Shown here: one piece after another, positions 53,815 to 64,000 of the stretch
Layout: the number at the start of each line of letters is the position of its first letter
How positions within the stretch are numbered: position 1 is the stretch's first letter
NCBI RefSeq assembly: GCF_028713855.1
Contig: NZ_JAQTNN010000006.1
Span: forward strand, 1-64,000
DNA length: 64,000 nt
Source of the DNA: Sulfuricurvum sp.
Lineage (GTDB): Bacteria > Campylobacterota > Campylobacteria > Campylobacterales > Sulfurimonadaceae
Direction of reading: 5' to 3'
The notes under the pieces: model-generated
What the model was told of the DNA's origin: nothing
The model's input: the letters and a program-made list of their open reading frames with translations, nothing else
Databases searched by the model: none
Program-made: the position numbers and the translations under genes

Positions 53815-54021
53815 TTATTTTACATCGATCTTATGAGTAGCGTTTTCAGTGCTAATCATTTTGATCTCTTTTTCGTTTTGAATTTGGTAAAAGTTAGCTG
53901 CACTGCCTTGTTGTACACCCAATCCCCACACGGTCAAACCGACAAGGATAGAGAGGAGCAACACGGTTGCGATTAACATACCAGTGATACCGTCCAATGT
54001 AAAAATACCACGATTTTCCAT
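53815..54021 (-). CDS. DUF4006 family membrane protein
   Basis: 68 residues. ENRGIFTLDGITGMLIATVLLLSILVGLTVWGL is the DUF4006 signature: a short amphipathic start and one membrane helix, then an acidic periplasmic or cytoplasmic tail. Found next to ccoNOQP in this phylum. Function unknown. 11 bases after ccoP. Confidence 0.85.
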   Translation of the reverse strand: MENRGIFTLDGITGMLIATVLLLSILVGLTVWGLGVQQGSAANFYQIQNEKEIKMISTENATHKIDVK

Positions 54022-54032
54022 TATGACTCTCC

Positions 54033-54962
54033 TTATTTGCTAAGGCCGGTGACATAGGCACCAAGCGCTTTAACTTGAACTTCAGTCAAGTTGTTGAATG
54101 CCGGCATTTGACCGATTGAACCTTTTTTACCGTGTTTCAATACATTCGCTACAAGCGTAGGATTGAATTCAGCGATATTAGGAGCAACCATATCCATACC
54201 TTTACCGTCAGGTCCGTGACATGCAGCACATGTACCAGCGAATACATCAGCACCTGCAGTGCCTTTCATTCCGCCAGCCACATATTTAGCTACCGCATCG
54301 ATTTCTGCATCAGTAACTAATGCACCGGTATTAGCATTCATCAAACCATTACGATCCGGCATCGGCATTTCCATACCGAGAAGTTGGTTGTTAGAGCCGT
54401 TTTGAACCACGTGCTTGATTGACGCCTCAGCAATACGGTGATTCAAATCTGCCGCTTTGCCGTCCATACCATCAGCCTGAAGACCGTGACACGGTGCACA
54501 TTGTACGATAAAGATTGACCCGCCCATCTCTTTAAGAGTAGCATCGTCCATATTCGCGTATTGTGCTTCGAATTTTGCATCGTGAGCTGCAACTTCTTCA
54601 TTGTACTCACCAATTTGTGAATACGCATTAACCGGATATCCTGCAAGAAAATACCAAATCGCCCAAATAGTCATACCAAGAAAAATAACCGCCCATCCAA
54701 AAGGAAGTTCGTTTTTATATTCTCCAATTCCGTCCCAATTCTCATCTGCAAGTTTACCGCTTGCACGGTCAAATTGCATTTGTCTAACGTATTTGGTAAC
54801 GACAAACGCCGTTACGATTACGAGGACAACTGCACCGACAACAGCGAGTTTATTAACCCAGTCACCTTCTCCGCCCATACCGCCGGCTGAACCGACAGCG
54901 ACATAGGTGAAGCCAAGCATTGCAATTACAACTATGATAGCAGCAAGTACTGTCTTATTCAT
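54033..54962 (-). CDS. ccoP: cbb3 oxidase diheme subunit CcoP
   Basis: 309 residues. Two N-terminal membrane helices, FGWAVIFLGMTIWAIWYFLAGYP near 90, then heme motifs CAPCH near 157 and CAACH near 238. Passes electrons from soluble cytochromes to CcoO/CcoN. Confidence 0.96.
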   Translation of the reverse strand: MNKTVLAAIIVVIAMLGFTYVAVGSAGGMGGEGDWVNKLAVVGAVVLVIVTAFVVTKYVRQMQFDRASGKLADENWDGIGEYKNELPFGWAVIFLGMTIWAIWYFLAGYPVNAYSQIGEYNEEVAAHDAKFEAQYANMDDATLKEMGGSIFIVQCAPCHGLQADGMDGKAADLNHRIAEASIKHVVQNGSNNQLLGMEMPMPDRNGLMNANTGALVTDAEIDAVAKYVAGGMKGTAGADVFAGTCAACHGPDGKGMDMVAPNIAEFNPTLVANVLKHGKKGSIGQMPAFNNLTEVQVKALGAYVTGLSK

Positions 54963-54971
54963 TTATGCCTC

Positions 54972-55175
54972 CTACTTTTTATCATCATTCTGAGAGACGT
55001 GTTCGATCGGTTGATCGGTTATCTCGTCATGTAGCGCGATATCACCGTACTTTTCATAATCGCGCTTCCCTTTCCACTGTGAGCTGTACAAATGATAGAT
55101 GTACGCATACAGTACTACCACCATAAAGGCGGTAAAGAAAAAGTAAGCATAAGCTTGAAAGGTACTAATATCCAC
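54972..55175 (-). CDS. ccoQ: cbb3 oxidase subunit CcoQ
   Basis: 67 residues, one membrane helix (YAYFFFTAFMVVVLYAYIYHLY) and a charged tail. Standard CcoQ/FixQ size and position between ccoO and ccoP. Confidence 0.9.
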   Translation of the reverse strand: MDISTFQAYAYFFFTAFMVVVLYAYIYHLYSSQWKGKRDYEKYGDIALHDEITDQPIEHVSQNDDKK

Positions 55176-55185
55176 GCACTCTTCC

Positions 55186-55878
55186 TTATTTCAAGCTGTT
55201 AAGGTACGCAATAAGCGCAACGATTTCAGGGATTTTGCCCGCTGCTACCGCATCTTTAACATCTTGATCTTTCATGTCTGCTACAATCACTTTTGCCTCT
55301 TCGAGAGCATCCGTATGTGCTTCATCCAATGTTGCTGCCATTTTAACTGTGGCTTTTGAGCCGTCAGCCATAGGAAGTTCAGTGTTATAAGGTGTTTTGA
55401 ACACTTTATTAACAGTTAGCATCTCTGCATATGCAGTATCGATATCCGCTGTATTTTTAAACATCCATGTATACGCCGGCATAATTGAACCTGGAACAAC
55501 TGCTGCAGGATCTTTCATGTGGTTTTCATGCCAGTCGGTTGTACGATAGTTTCCTACACGCATCAAATCCGGACCAGTACGTTTTGAACCCCAAAGGAAC
55601 GGACGATCATACGCATATTCACCACTCAAGCTGTAGTGACCGTAACGGTCAGTTTCAGATTTGAACGGACGAACCAATTGTGAGTGACACGCATTACAGC
55701 TATTTTTGATGTATACGTGACGACCAGCCAATTCAAGTGTGCTGTAAGGTTTCGTACCGATGACCGGACGAGACGCTTCCGCAAAGTTTGGCAAAATTTC
55801 AATAAGACCTGCAAACGCGATTGTTAAGAACACCGCTACCGCGAAAAAGAACGGGTGTTTTTCTAACCAGTGAAACAT
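55186..55878 (-). CDS. ccoO: cbb3 oxidase monoheme subunit CcoO
   Basis: 230 residues. N-terminal anchor and heme motif CNACHSQLVRPF near residue 58, followed by GEYAYDRPFLWGSKRTGPDL, the CcoO signature. Confidence 0.96.
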   Translation of the reverse strand: MFHWLEKHPFFFAVAVFLTIAFAGLIEILPNFAEASRPVIGTKPYSTLELAGRHVYIKNSCNACHSQLVRPFKSETDRYGHYSLSGEYAYDRPFLWGSKRTGPDLMRVGNYRTTDWHENHMKDPAAVVPGSIMPAYTWMFKNTADIDTAYAEMLTVNKVFKTPYNTELPMADGSKATVKMAATLDEAHTDALEEAKVIVADMKDQDVKDAVAAGKIPEIVALIAYLNSLK

Positions 55879-55892
55879 TTTTCCCCTCCTTA

Positions 55893-57374
55893 TTATGCGC
55901 CCATAGGCGATGCGTTTTGAAGTTCACTCTCTTCAACACGGCGAGAGCTTGTCATTGTTTTATACATATTGAATGCAAACAAGAACATACCTACTAGATA
56001 TAATGTACCACCAACTGCACGGATTGTGAAATATGGGTGTAATACGGCAACTGTATCGATGAATGAGTAAGCAAGGTTACCGAATTCATCGTGCGCACGC
56101 CACATCATACCTTGTGTAATACCTGCAATCCACATAGAAGTGAAATACAATACAACACCAAGAGTTTGGATCCAGAATTGTGTGTTCATCAATGATTTAG
56201 AATAAATCTCACGTTTGAATACACGAGGAGCCATGTGGAAAAGTGCTGCCATAATCATGAACGCAACCCAACCAAGAACACCATCATGTACGTGACCGAC
56301 GATCCAGTCTGTAAAGTGAGCCAAAGCATTAACTGATTTGATCGCTTGGATCGGACCTTCAAGTGTAGAGAACATATAGAATGTAGACGCAAGGATCATA
56401 AATTTGATCAATGGGCTAGATGCTACTTGTTGCCATTCACCCTTCATTGTAAGGAGCATATTGATCGCAGAACCCCATGATGGGAGAATCAATACAACTG
56501 AGAAAACAGAACCCATTGTTTGCATCCAGTCAGGAACAGTCGAGAACAACAAGTGGTGTCCGCCGGCCCAAAGGTAAACAAACATCAATCCCCAGAACGC
56601 AAGAAGAGACAATTTATATGAATAAACCGCTTGACCAGACTCTTTTGGAAGGAAGTAATAGATCATCGCAACGATAGGTACTGTGAATCCGAACGCAACC
56701 GCGTTGTGTCCATACCACCATTGTACCAACGCATCATTTGTACCTGAGTACATTGAAACAGAGTGATACCATGAACCAATTCCGCCTGATGCGAAATACG
56801 TTGGAATTTCCATATTGTTGAAAAGATACAACATAGCGATACCCAAGAAAGTAGCGATGTAATACCAAATAGAGATATACAATGATTTTTCACGGCGAAT
56901 ACCGATCAAACCAAAAATAGACATACCCCAGATAACCCAAACTAAAACAACCGCGATATCGATCGGCCATTCAAATTCAGCATACTCTTTTGATGTAGTG
57001 ATACCCATCAATAGTGAACCAACAACTGCAACAACGACCAATAGGTAAAGGGCAAAATGCAATTTACCAAGGAACATCAAGAATTTTGATTCCGCCATTG
57101 ATACTTTTAGAACACGTTGGCCAACATAGTACCAAGTAGCCCAAATACCACTAAGGGTAAATCCAAAAATTACTGCATCGGTGTGCAACGGGCGTAGACG
57201 GCTGAAGTTTGTATATTCTGCCAATCCTGATCCCGCGATAGTATTGACAGCAGGAAATGCCATTTCCCAAGCCAAAATAACGCCGACAAGCATCCCGACG
57301 ATTCCGAGTAACACAGTTGTAAGCATAAACATCTTCGCAACCGTGTAATCATACTCCAATGGACGATTCTCCAT
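55893..57374 (-). CDS. ccoN: cbb3 oxidase catalytic subunit CcoN
   Basis: 493 residues, about 12 membrane helices. Heme and copper ligands include RLRPLHTDAVIFGF, WYGHNAVAFGFTVP, GGHHLLFSTVPDWMQ and GHVHDGVLGW. It reduces O2 with high affinity. AAGGAGG precedes its ATG. First gene of ccoNOQP. Confidence 0.97.
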   Translation of the reverse strand: MENRPLEYDYTVAKMFMLTTVLLGIVGMLVGVILAWEMAFPAVNTIAGSGLAEYTNFSRLRPLHTDAVIFGFTLSGIWATWYYVGQRVLKVSMAESKFLMFLGKLHFALYLLVVVAVVGSLLMGITTSKEYAEFEWPIDIAVVLVWVIWGMSIFGLIGIRREKSLYISIWYYIATFLGIAMLYLFNNMEIPTYFASGGIGSWYHSVSMYSGTNDALVQWWYGHNAVAFGFTVPIVAMIYYFLPKESGQAVYSYKLSLLAFWGLMFVYLWAGGHHLLFSTVPDWMQTMGSVFSVVLILPSWGSAINMLLTMKGEWQQVASSPLIKFMILASTFYMFSTLEGPIQAIKSVNALAHFTDWIVGHVHDGVLGWVAFMIMAALFHMAPRVFKREIYSKSLMNTQFWIQTLGVVLYFTSMWIAGITQGMMWRAHDEFGNLAYSFIDTVAVLHPYFTIRAVGGTLYLVGMFLFAFNMYKTMTSSRRVEESELQNASPMGA

Positions 57375-57459
57375 TTACGACCTCCTTAAAGATTCAAAGC
57401 ATAAGAGCCTATTAGGGCACCTCTGACTTCGCAACAAAATATGTGAAATCAAAGATGCC

Positions 57460-57479
57460 CTTAACACTTTTGTAACAAA
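57460..57479. repeat. 20-bp direct repeat, copy 1, upstream of ccoN
   Basis: CTTAACACTTTTGTAACAAA, identical to the copy at 57547. It holds two TAACA half-sites whose starts are 11 bases apart, the spacing used by OmpR/PhoB-type response regulators. 86 bases before the ccoN start. Confidence 0.8.
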
Positions 57480-57546
57480 AGTAGGCTATTAAACGCTCTA
57501 ATGATAGCAACCGGAGTATTTAAGGAATCTTAAATTATTAAATGTT

Positions 57547-57566
57547 CTTAACACTTTTGTAACAAA
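57547..57566. repeat. 20-bp direct repeat, copy 2, upstream of ccoN
   Basis: Identical to 57460-57479; the copies are 87 bases apart (about 8 helical turns). Together with copy 1 it occupies the 292-base space between carA and ccoN, which otherwise is AT-rich and holds no gene. Confidence 0.8.
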
Positions 57567-57650
57567 GTGATTATTTTAAGCTAATTTACAGATTTGAGTG
57601 AAAAAAAGTAACACACATCGATAATTTTATCGTCAAAAAAGGGATTTTTA

Positions 57651-57665
57651 TTCCCCGAAGGGGAG
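57651..57665 (-). terminator. Terminator of carA
   Basis: Minus strand: TCCCC, loop TTC, GGGGA, then ATAAAAATCCCTTTTTT, directly after the carA stop. Stem is short but GC-rich, with a delayed T-run. Confidence 0.5.
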
Positions 57666-57666
57666 A

Positions 57667-58797
57667 TTAGCGCTGAAGGAGTTGAAGAAATTCACTGAAT
57701 ATGTAGCGACTCTCTTTTGGGCCGGGGCTTGATTCAGGATGATGCTGAACAGAAAAGACATGCCCACTGTGATAGCGCAGCCCTTCGATCGTATTATCAA
57801 ATAGATTTACATGCGTTACTTCGGCAATATCACGTACTGATTCAGGAACATTATAATTATGATTTTGAGCCGTAATCTCTACCATCCCTGTTTGAACATT
57901 TTTGACCGGGTGATTTCCACCGTGATGACCGAATTTAAGTTTATGGGTATCGTACCCGTGCGCTATACTTAAAAGCTGGTGCCCCAAGCAAATTCCAAAT
58001 AACGGTATTTTGCGTGCAATGAGCTTTTTGATCTCATCTTGCTCTCGCTTTAGGACCAATGGATCTCCCGGACCGTTTGATAAGAAAACACCGTCAATAT
58101 CTTTAGAGTCATAACGTGCAATCAACTCATCCGCACTAAATGAGTTCGGAAGTACTTCTACTTCCAATCCAGCTTCGGTCAACTCATTTAGAATATTGCG
58201 TTTAACTCCAAAATCGATTGCGGCGATTTTAGCTTTAGGTGTCGGAGCATCGTTATATCGGAAGCTAAACGGATCGTAGATACCGTTACGATGAACGTAT
58301 GATGTTTTAGTGCTTACTTCTTCAATGTAGTTGATCTCTTCGATACGCGGTGAACTCTCAAGAAGTTTTTTGAGTTCCTCTTTATCACTCACTTTTGTCG
58401 ATGCGATCATCATCATTGCACCTTCAGTGCGAAGCATTTTAGTGATATAGCGGGTATCGATGTCACAAATTCCGATAATTCCGTGTTTTTCTAAAAAAGT
58501 ATGCAATGCTTCTTGTCCACGAAAGTTTGAATAATGAGTTTGGTATTGACGAACAAGGATACCCTTGCAGTGCGCTTTGGAACTCTCCATGTCTTCATCA
58601 TTGACACCGACATTACCGATCTCAGGCATAGTAAACGTTACGAATTGCCCTGCATACGAAGGATCGGTAATAATCTCTTGATACCCGCTCATTGAGGTAT
58701 TAAAAACGATTTCGCCTACGGCTGTCGTATCAGCACCAAAGCTTTTGGCACTTAGATACATCCCATTTTCGAGATAAATCCAAACATCACGCATCAT
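57667..58797 (-). CDS. carA: Carbamoyl-phosphate synthase small subunit
   Basis: 376 residues. N-terminal LENGMYLSAKSFGADTTAVGEIVFNTSMSGYQEI, class I glutaminase with GICLGHQLLSIA (Cys near 267) and HHPESSPGP. It supplies ammonia for carbamoyl phosphate in arginine and pyrimidine synthesis. Start ATG overlaps DUF507 by 4 bases; a second ATG follows at once. carB is not in the window. Confidence 0.95.
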   Translation of the reverse strand: MMRDVWIYLENGMYLSAKSFGADTTAVGEIVFNTSMSGYQEIITDPSYAGQFVTFTMPEIGNVGVNDEDMESSKAHCKGILVRQYQTHYSNFRGQEALHTFLEKHGIIGICDIDTRYITKMLRTEGAMMMIASTKVSDKEELKKLLESSPRIEEINYIEEVSTKTSYVHRNGIYDPFSFRYNDAPTPKAKIAAIDFGVKRNILNELTEAGLEVEVLPNSFSADELIARYDSKDIDGVFLSNGPGDPLVLKREQDEIKKLIARKIPLFGICLGHQLLSIAHGYDTHKLKFGHHGGNHPVKNVQTGMVEITAQNHNYNVPESVRDIAEVTHVNLFDNTIEGLRYHSGHVFSVQHHPESSPGPKESRYIFSEFLQLLQR

Positions 58798-59345
58798 GCC
58801 ATCCCCCGTCTAACCAATTCATCTTTATAGAGTTTTTCATACACGATCTCATATTCATCGGTTCCGGGAATAAGATCACGTTTATAGCTTTTAAGTTTTT
58901 GATATACCGCACTCTCAATCTCGCTCGAATCGGCGATAGAACCGGTTATCGCATCATAAATAATATTTTTGATACGATTTTCACTGACATCGTAGTTAAT
59001 CAAATCTTCTTCGTATAATTCATTAAGTATCTGATGTGCAATATCTGAATAACGGTCTTCATACGAAAGTACAACACCGAATTCCGGTGCTAATTTCTTT
59101 TTGATCATAAAAAAGAGTTGTCGCTCATCCGCAAGATAAAAATCGATCTGCTCTTCATTTGCATTAACGATCTCTTTGACTTTTTCTTCCAAAGCGATCT
59201 CTTTTTTAATGTTGGCAGCCAACACTTTTTCAGCCTCTTTAGCGGTACTTTCAAGCCCTTTGGTCATAGTAACCAAACCGCTGCGGCTAAGATCGACGGC
59301 GATTCGCGTCGCGATATGGGGTACGTGTGTCAGTGAAACCTTCAT
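58794..59345 (-). CDS. DUF507 family protein
   Basis: 183 residues, helical, charged, no membrane segment or signal. Two similar halves: a repeat of the DUF507 unit with DERQLFFMIKKKLAPEFGVVLSYEDRYSDIAHQILNEL and AVYQKLKSYKRDLIPGTDEYEIVYEKLY. Function unknown. Coupled to carA through an ATGA overlap, a pairing common in this phylum. Confidence 0.82.
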   Translation of the reverse strand: MKVSLTHVPHIATRIAVDLSRSGLVTMTKGLESTAKEAEKVLAANIKKEIALEEKVKEIVNANEEQIDFYLADERQLFFMIKKKLAPEFGVVLSYEDRYSDIAHQILNELYEEDLINYDVSENRIKNIIYDAITGSIADSSEIESAVYQKLKSYKRDLIPGTDEYEIVYEKLYKDELVRRGMA

Positions 59346-59419
59346 TGCCAGCCCTGGAGTGAAATTTTTTGCATTTTACTCTAAAAGACCTCTTAAATCG
59401 CTTAGAGCAATCAAGAATG

Positions 59420-59944
59420 CTATTTTATAGGTTCGGGTACTTTTCGTAGTTTAGTAGTTATTTCGGACCCTTTTTTCGGCTCCATCTTTGCCAATATTTG
59501 CCCTACTCCCTTGCTATTCAAGGTAGTCAATATGGCTGCCGCTTCATCGGCTGACATTTCCGAGAGTATCAATGCCGCCGCTGAGGGTTTCATTTTGCCA
59601 TACGCCTGAGAAACTTTATCAGCTTTAAGCTGCTTCATTTCATCCAGCACTTTTTTGTTCTCATCCAACATCTTTTTAATGGATGCCTCTTTTGCTTTAA
59701 TCTCATTCAGTTTTTGATCTACTTTGGTGTCTTTGCCTTGAAGCAATGCCTCTTTTTTACGTAAAAGATCTTCAGTAGCACGTTTCAAAGTATCTAGAGA
59801 CTGTCGCTGCTCATCCAATCGTTCCAACTGTACCAAAAGTTCATTTTTGCGATCTTCAAAAATCTTGGTACATTCATACGATTTGGTGGCTTGTGCCCCT
59901 TGCAACCAAACAATCCCCAACACCAACACCCATATAATTTTCAT
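59420..59944 (-). CDS. MotE/MgtE-N-like periplasmic coiled-coil protein
   Basis: 174 residues. Signal peptide MKIIWVLVLGIVWLQGAQA, a long Lys/Glu coiled coil (about 25-110), and a C-terminal MgtE-N/FliG-like module, KPSAAALILSEMSADEAAAILTTLN. This is the plan of MotE-type flagellar motor chaperones. Overlaps the FliJ-like gene by 4 bases. Confidence 0.75.
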   Translation of the reverse strand: MKIIWVLVLGIVWLQGAQATKSYECTKIFEDRKNELLVQLERLDEQRQSLDTLKRATEDLLRKKEALLQGKDTKVDQKLNEIKAKEASIKKMLDENKKVLDEMKQLKADKVSQAYGKMKPSAAALILSEMSADEAAAILTTLNSKGVGQILAKMEPKKGSEITTKLRKVPEPIK

Positions 59945-60363
59945 AGTATCTCTCTTTTATAAATCATTGTTCCTATTTCATCAAGCATTTTTGCCTCTTG
60001 ATTCTTCAGTGCTTTTATTTGCGCATTCATCTCTTGAACTTCCAAATATTTGAACTTCTCATAATCTATCATGGCTTGTTTAAAATGTTCCCGCATCTGT
60101 ACCTGTTTGAGCTGCGCAGCCTGTAATGTATGTTGACACTGTTCAATACTGAGGTGCTGTGCTTGAATTAAGGCAGTTACTTGTGAAAATTCACGCACCG
60201 AACCATGTGTCGGAAGAGTCATGTGTGAGAGATATTCATACGCACTATTGAGTTTATCGGATGCAGAGGAGAGGGCATTATTGGCACCGATAAGGGCACG
60301 TTCGGCATTGTCCAAACTCTTTTTTTTGAGTTTAACCAAAGGCTCGTAACGCGATTTTCCCAT
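59941..60363 (-). CDS. fliJ: FliJ-like coiled-coil protein
   Basis: 140 residues, all helix. FliJ pattern: RYEPLVKLKKKSLDNAERAL at the start, long coiled coil, basic body. FliJ escorts export substrates to the flagellar ATPase FliI. The pairing with a MotE-like gene supports a flagellar role. AAGGAG precedes the ATG. Confidence 0.7.
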   Translation of the reverse strand: MGKSRYEPLVKLKKKSLDNAERALIGANNALSSASDKLNSAYEYLSHMTLPTHGSVREFSQVTALIQAQHLSIEQCQHTLQAAQLKQVQMREHFKQAMIDYEKFKYLEVQEMNAQIKALKNQEAKMLDEIGTMIYKREIL

Positions 60364-60383
60364 AACGGCTCCTTAATTAATGA

Positions 60384-62494
<2,111 letters not shown>

Positions 62495-62498
62495 AATA

Positions 62499-63602
62499 TT
62501 AAAGACCAAAGTAGACGGTGTTAAACACGCGGTTAGCGGTTCCGTCATAGGTGCGGCGTCCCATTTTATCGAGAGCCAATTCCACCGCGTTAGCCGCCCA
62601 ACACGCTTCATACGGAGCGATCAGACCCATGTGGTTGATACGGAAAATGGAGTCTTTGATATGGTCTTGTCCGCCGGCGACGTTTACATCGAACGCTTTG
62701 AGGGTTGAGCGGATTTTTTTCGCTTCCGCGTCCCCTACCGTCGTCATCGAATCAGCCGGATTGATTGGATAGATACTCAAACCGATCGCTTTCATCGCTT
62801 CGCGGGTGGCACGCGCACGGCGCGCCGTATCGGCGTAGAGTTTATCCAAACCGCCTTCGGCTTTGATGCGGTTCAAAATAGACTCCAAACCGATAGTAAT
62901 CGTCGTTGCCGCCGTCCATGCCGTCGTATTCTTGCGCTGGTTTTTGATCTCGGTAGCGAGGTTAAAGTAATACCCTTTGCCGCTTCCGATTTTTTCGATC
63001 GCTGCAGTGGATAAACCCATGATCGCGAGTCCCGGAGGGAGCATCAACGCTTTTTGGCTTCCTGAAATCAAACAGTCGATATTGCTCACGTCGATTTTCT
63101 CAACGCCCACCGCTGTGATACCGTCCGCAATTACCATGATGGCTGGGTTGTGCGCTTTTACCGCACTCGCGATTGCTTCAACATTGTGACGAAGACCGCC
63201 CGCACTTTCACAGATTTGAATGGCGATTGCATCGATATCAGGGTTTGCGTTCAATGCCGCTTGGACTTCCTCAACGGTAGCCGGAGTGTCCCATTCGTGT
63301 TTGATCTCGACGTTTGCGATCCCGTGAGCCACAGCAATTTTGCCGAAACGCTCACCGAATTTTCCCGAATTGATCGAGAGAAGTTTGGAGTGGGTGAGAT
63401 TAATAACCGCCCCCTCCATTGCTCCGGTACCCGATGAAGCGAGCATTAATACTTCATCCATCCCTAAAAGTTCAAACAGCAATGCGCGGGTTCGCTCAAA
63501 AATTGCCTCAAATTCGGGAGTTCGGTGATGTAGCGTTTCACCTGCCATGGCGATTCGTACCGACTCAGGTACAGGGGTAGGTCCGGGAGTAAAAAGTAGC
63601 AT
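62499..63602 (-). CDS. Class V aminotransferase (Ala/Ser-glyoxylate type)
   Basis: 367 residues. Start LLFTPGPTPVPESVRIAM and HHRTPEFEAIF are typical of alanine-glyoxylate/serine-glyoxylate aminotransferases, also called the soluble-hydrogenase small-subunit family. PLP lysine in SGSQKALMLPPGLA near residue 185. GC content looks higher than the neighbours (many CGC/GCG). Substrate not decided. First gene of the run down to carA. Confidence 0.85.
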   Translation of the reverse strand: MLLFTPGPTPVPESVRIAMAGETLHHRTPEFEAIFERTRALLFELLGMDEVLMLASSGTGAMEGAVINLTHSKLLSINSGKFGERFGKIAVAHGIANVEIKHEWDTPATVEEVQAALNANPDIDAIAIQICESAGGLRHNVEAIASAVKAHNPAIMVIADGITAVGVEKIDVSNIDCLISGSQKALMLPPGLAIMGLSTAAIEKIGSGKGYYFNLATEIKNQRKNTTAWTAATTITIGLESILNRIKAEGGLDKLYADTARRARATREAMKAIGLSIYPINPADSMTTVGDAEAKKIRSTLKAFDVNVAGGQDHIKDSIFRINHMGLIAPYEACWAANAVELALDKMGRRTYDGTANRVFNTVYFGL

Positions 63603-63688
63603 TAAAAAATTCCTTGATGGAAAGTGTCACAAATCCGCGAATTTTATCCTATGTGAGGTTAGGGGAGGTTTAAGATACTTTCCTATGC

Positions 63689-63694
63689 TACAAT
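63689..63694 (+). promoter_or_regulatory. -10 box of uppP
   Basis: TATGCTACAATTGCG contains extended TACAAT, 22 bases before the uppP ATG. Confidence 0.55.
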
Positions 63695-63715
63695 TGCGCC
63701 AAAAAAAGGTTATAA

Positions 63716-64000
63716 ATGACTTTATTTGATTCATTGATATTGGGTGCTCTTGAAGGAGTAACCGAATTTTTGCCTATCTCCTCTACAGGTCATCTTATTT
63801 TAGCTTCGCAATTATTAGGACTGCAACAAACCGCTGCCCATAAAGCGTTTGAGGTCTCTATTCAACTGGGAAGTATTTTAGCCGTCTTATTTTTGTATGC
63901 CCAACGACTCATTGCCGATAAAACACTATGGCTTAAAATCGCCATTGCCTTCTTGCCTGCCGGAGGACTAGGATTTTTGTTCTATAAACAGATTAAGGCG
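63716..64000 (+). CDS. uppP: Undecaprenyl-diphosphatase, N-terminal part
   Basis: First 95 codons; the gene continues past the window. MTLFDSLILGALEGVTEFLPISSTGHLILA is the UppP/BacA signature with the catalytic Glu and Ser of EGxTEFLPISSTGH. It recycles the lipid carrier of cell-wall synthesis. AAGG serves as ribosome site. Confidence 0.96.
   Translation, partial: MTLFDSLILGALEGVTEFLPISSTGHLILASQLLGLQQTAAHKAFEVSIQLGSILAVLFLYAQRLIADKTLWLKIAIAFLPAGGLGFLFYKQIKA

Noticed and set aside
52451-57665. Similar TTCCCC...GGGGA hairpins at 46400, 52451 and 57651 as a dispersed repeat family
   Set aside because: Only the short GC stem is shared, loops and flanks differ, and each lies just after a stop codon, so they are independent terminators.

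Overview
The window looks like a chromosomal segment of a free-living, respiring member of the Campylobacterota (Epsilonproteobacteria), most like Sulfuricurvum/Sulfurimonas. The lineage is inferred from gene content: a cytochrome bc1 complex with a diheme cytochrome c1, a cbb3 oxidase operon with a DUF4006 gene and FixH, four-subunit pyruvate:acceptor oxidoreductase (porGDAB), AddAB rather than RecBCD, an lpxE-like/eptA pair as in Helicobacter, QueE with the CNLxC...GCDT cysteine pattern, and a DUF507 gene next to carA. GC judged by eye is in the low-to-mid 40s percent, higher than most Sulfurimonas. No phage, IS element, CRISPR array or clear genomic island is visible. Genes are packed, often with ATGA, GTGA or TAATG overlaps, and no gene-free stretch exceeds 300 bases.

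Layout. 1-664: a Thr-Tyr-Gly-Thr tRNA cluster leading into tuf, behind a strong promoter. 682-9113: yaaA, a Ca2+/H+ antiporter, corA, a SPASM radical SAM gene, a thioredoxin, a TrmH methylase, tkt, ispA, panD and a 2Fe-2S ferredoxin. 9220-14474: murE, a TPR protein, a NifU-domain protein and the alpha operon rpmJ-rpsM-rpsK-rpsD-rpoA-rplQ. 14671-21592: hom and an AlaC/DapL-type aminotransferase, a RodZ-like membrane protein with a secreted partner, rRNA methylases (TrmH, RsmI, RsmE) and rpmE with a structured leader. 21660-25184: moeA, queD, queE, moaA. 25290-28356: cytochrome bc1 plus a small cytochrome c. 28411-33172: a PseG-like protein, mnmG, a Sel1-repeat protein, ribE.

33147-38483 is the most unusual part. 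luxS heads an operon with a NifX-like protein and two methyltransferase-fold proteins. Divergent from it are a class II aldolase and an LsrG-like ABM protein, facing a full-length LsrK (AI-2 kinase) gene. No Lsr transporter, LsrR or LsrF lies here. I read this as a candidate intracellular AI-2 (DPD) salvage or degradation module in which a class II aldolase may replace LsrF.

38580-41750: porGDAB. 41875-46289: eptA, an LpxE-like phosphatase, an oligopeptide-binding protein and a HAD phosphatase. 46427-52364: rplM-rpsI and addBA. 52493-57374: ccoNOQP with DUF4006, a 33-residue membrane peptide, a TPM-like protein and FixH, preceded by two identical 20-bp repeats that look like a response-regulator operator. 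57667-63602: a long one-strand run of a class V aminotransferase, a HisZ-like protein, purA, fliJ-like, motE-like, DUF507 and carA. The window ends inside uppP.

Together the genes describe a chemiosmotic, micro-aerobic metabolism (bc1 to small c-type cytochromes to cbb3) with POR-based carbon metabolism, Mo cofactor synthesis and polar-flagellar accessory genes. Product calls rest on motif and family recognition by eye; no database search was run.
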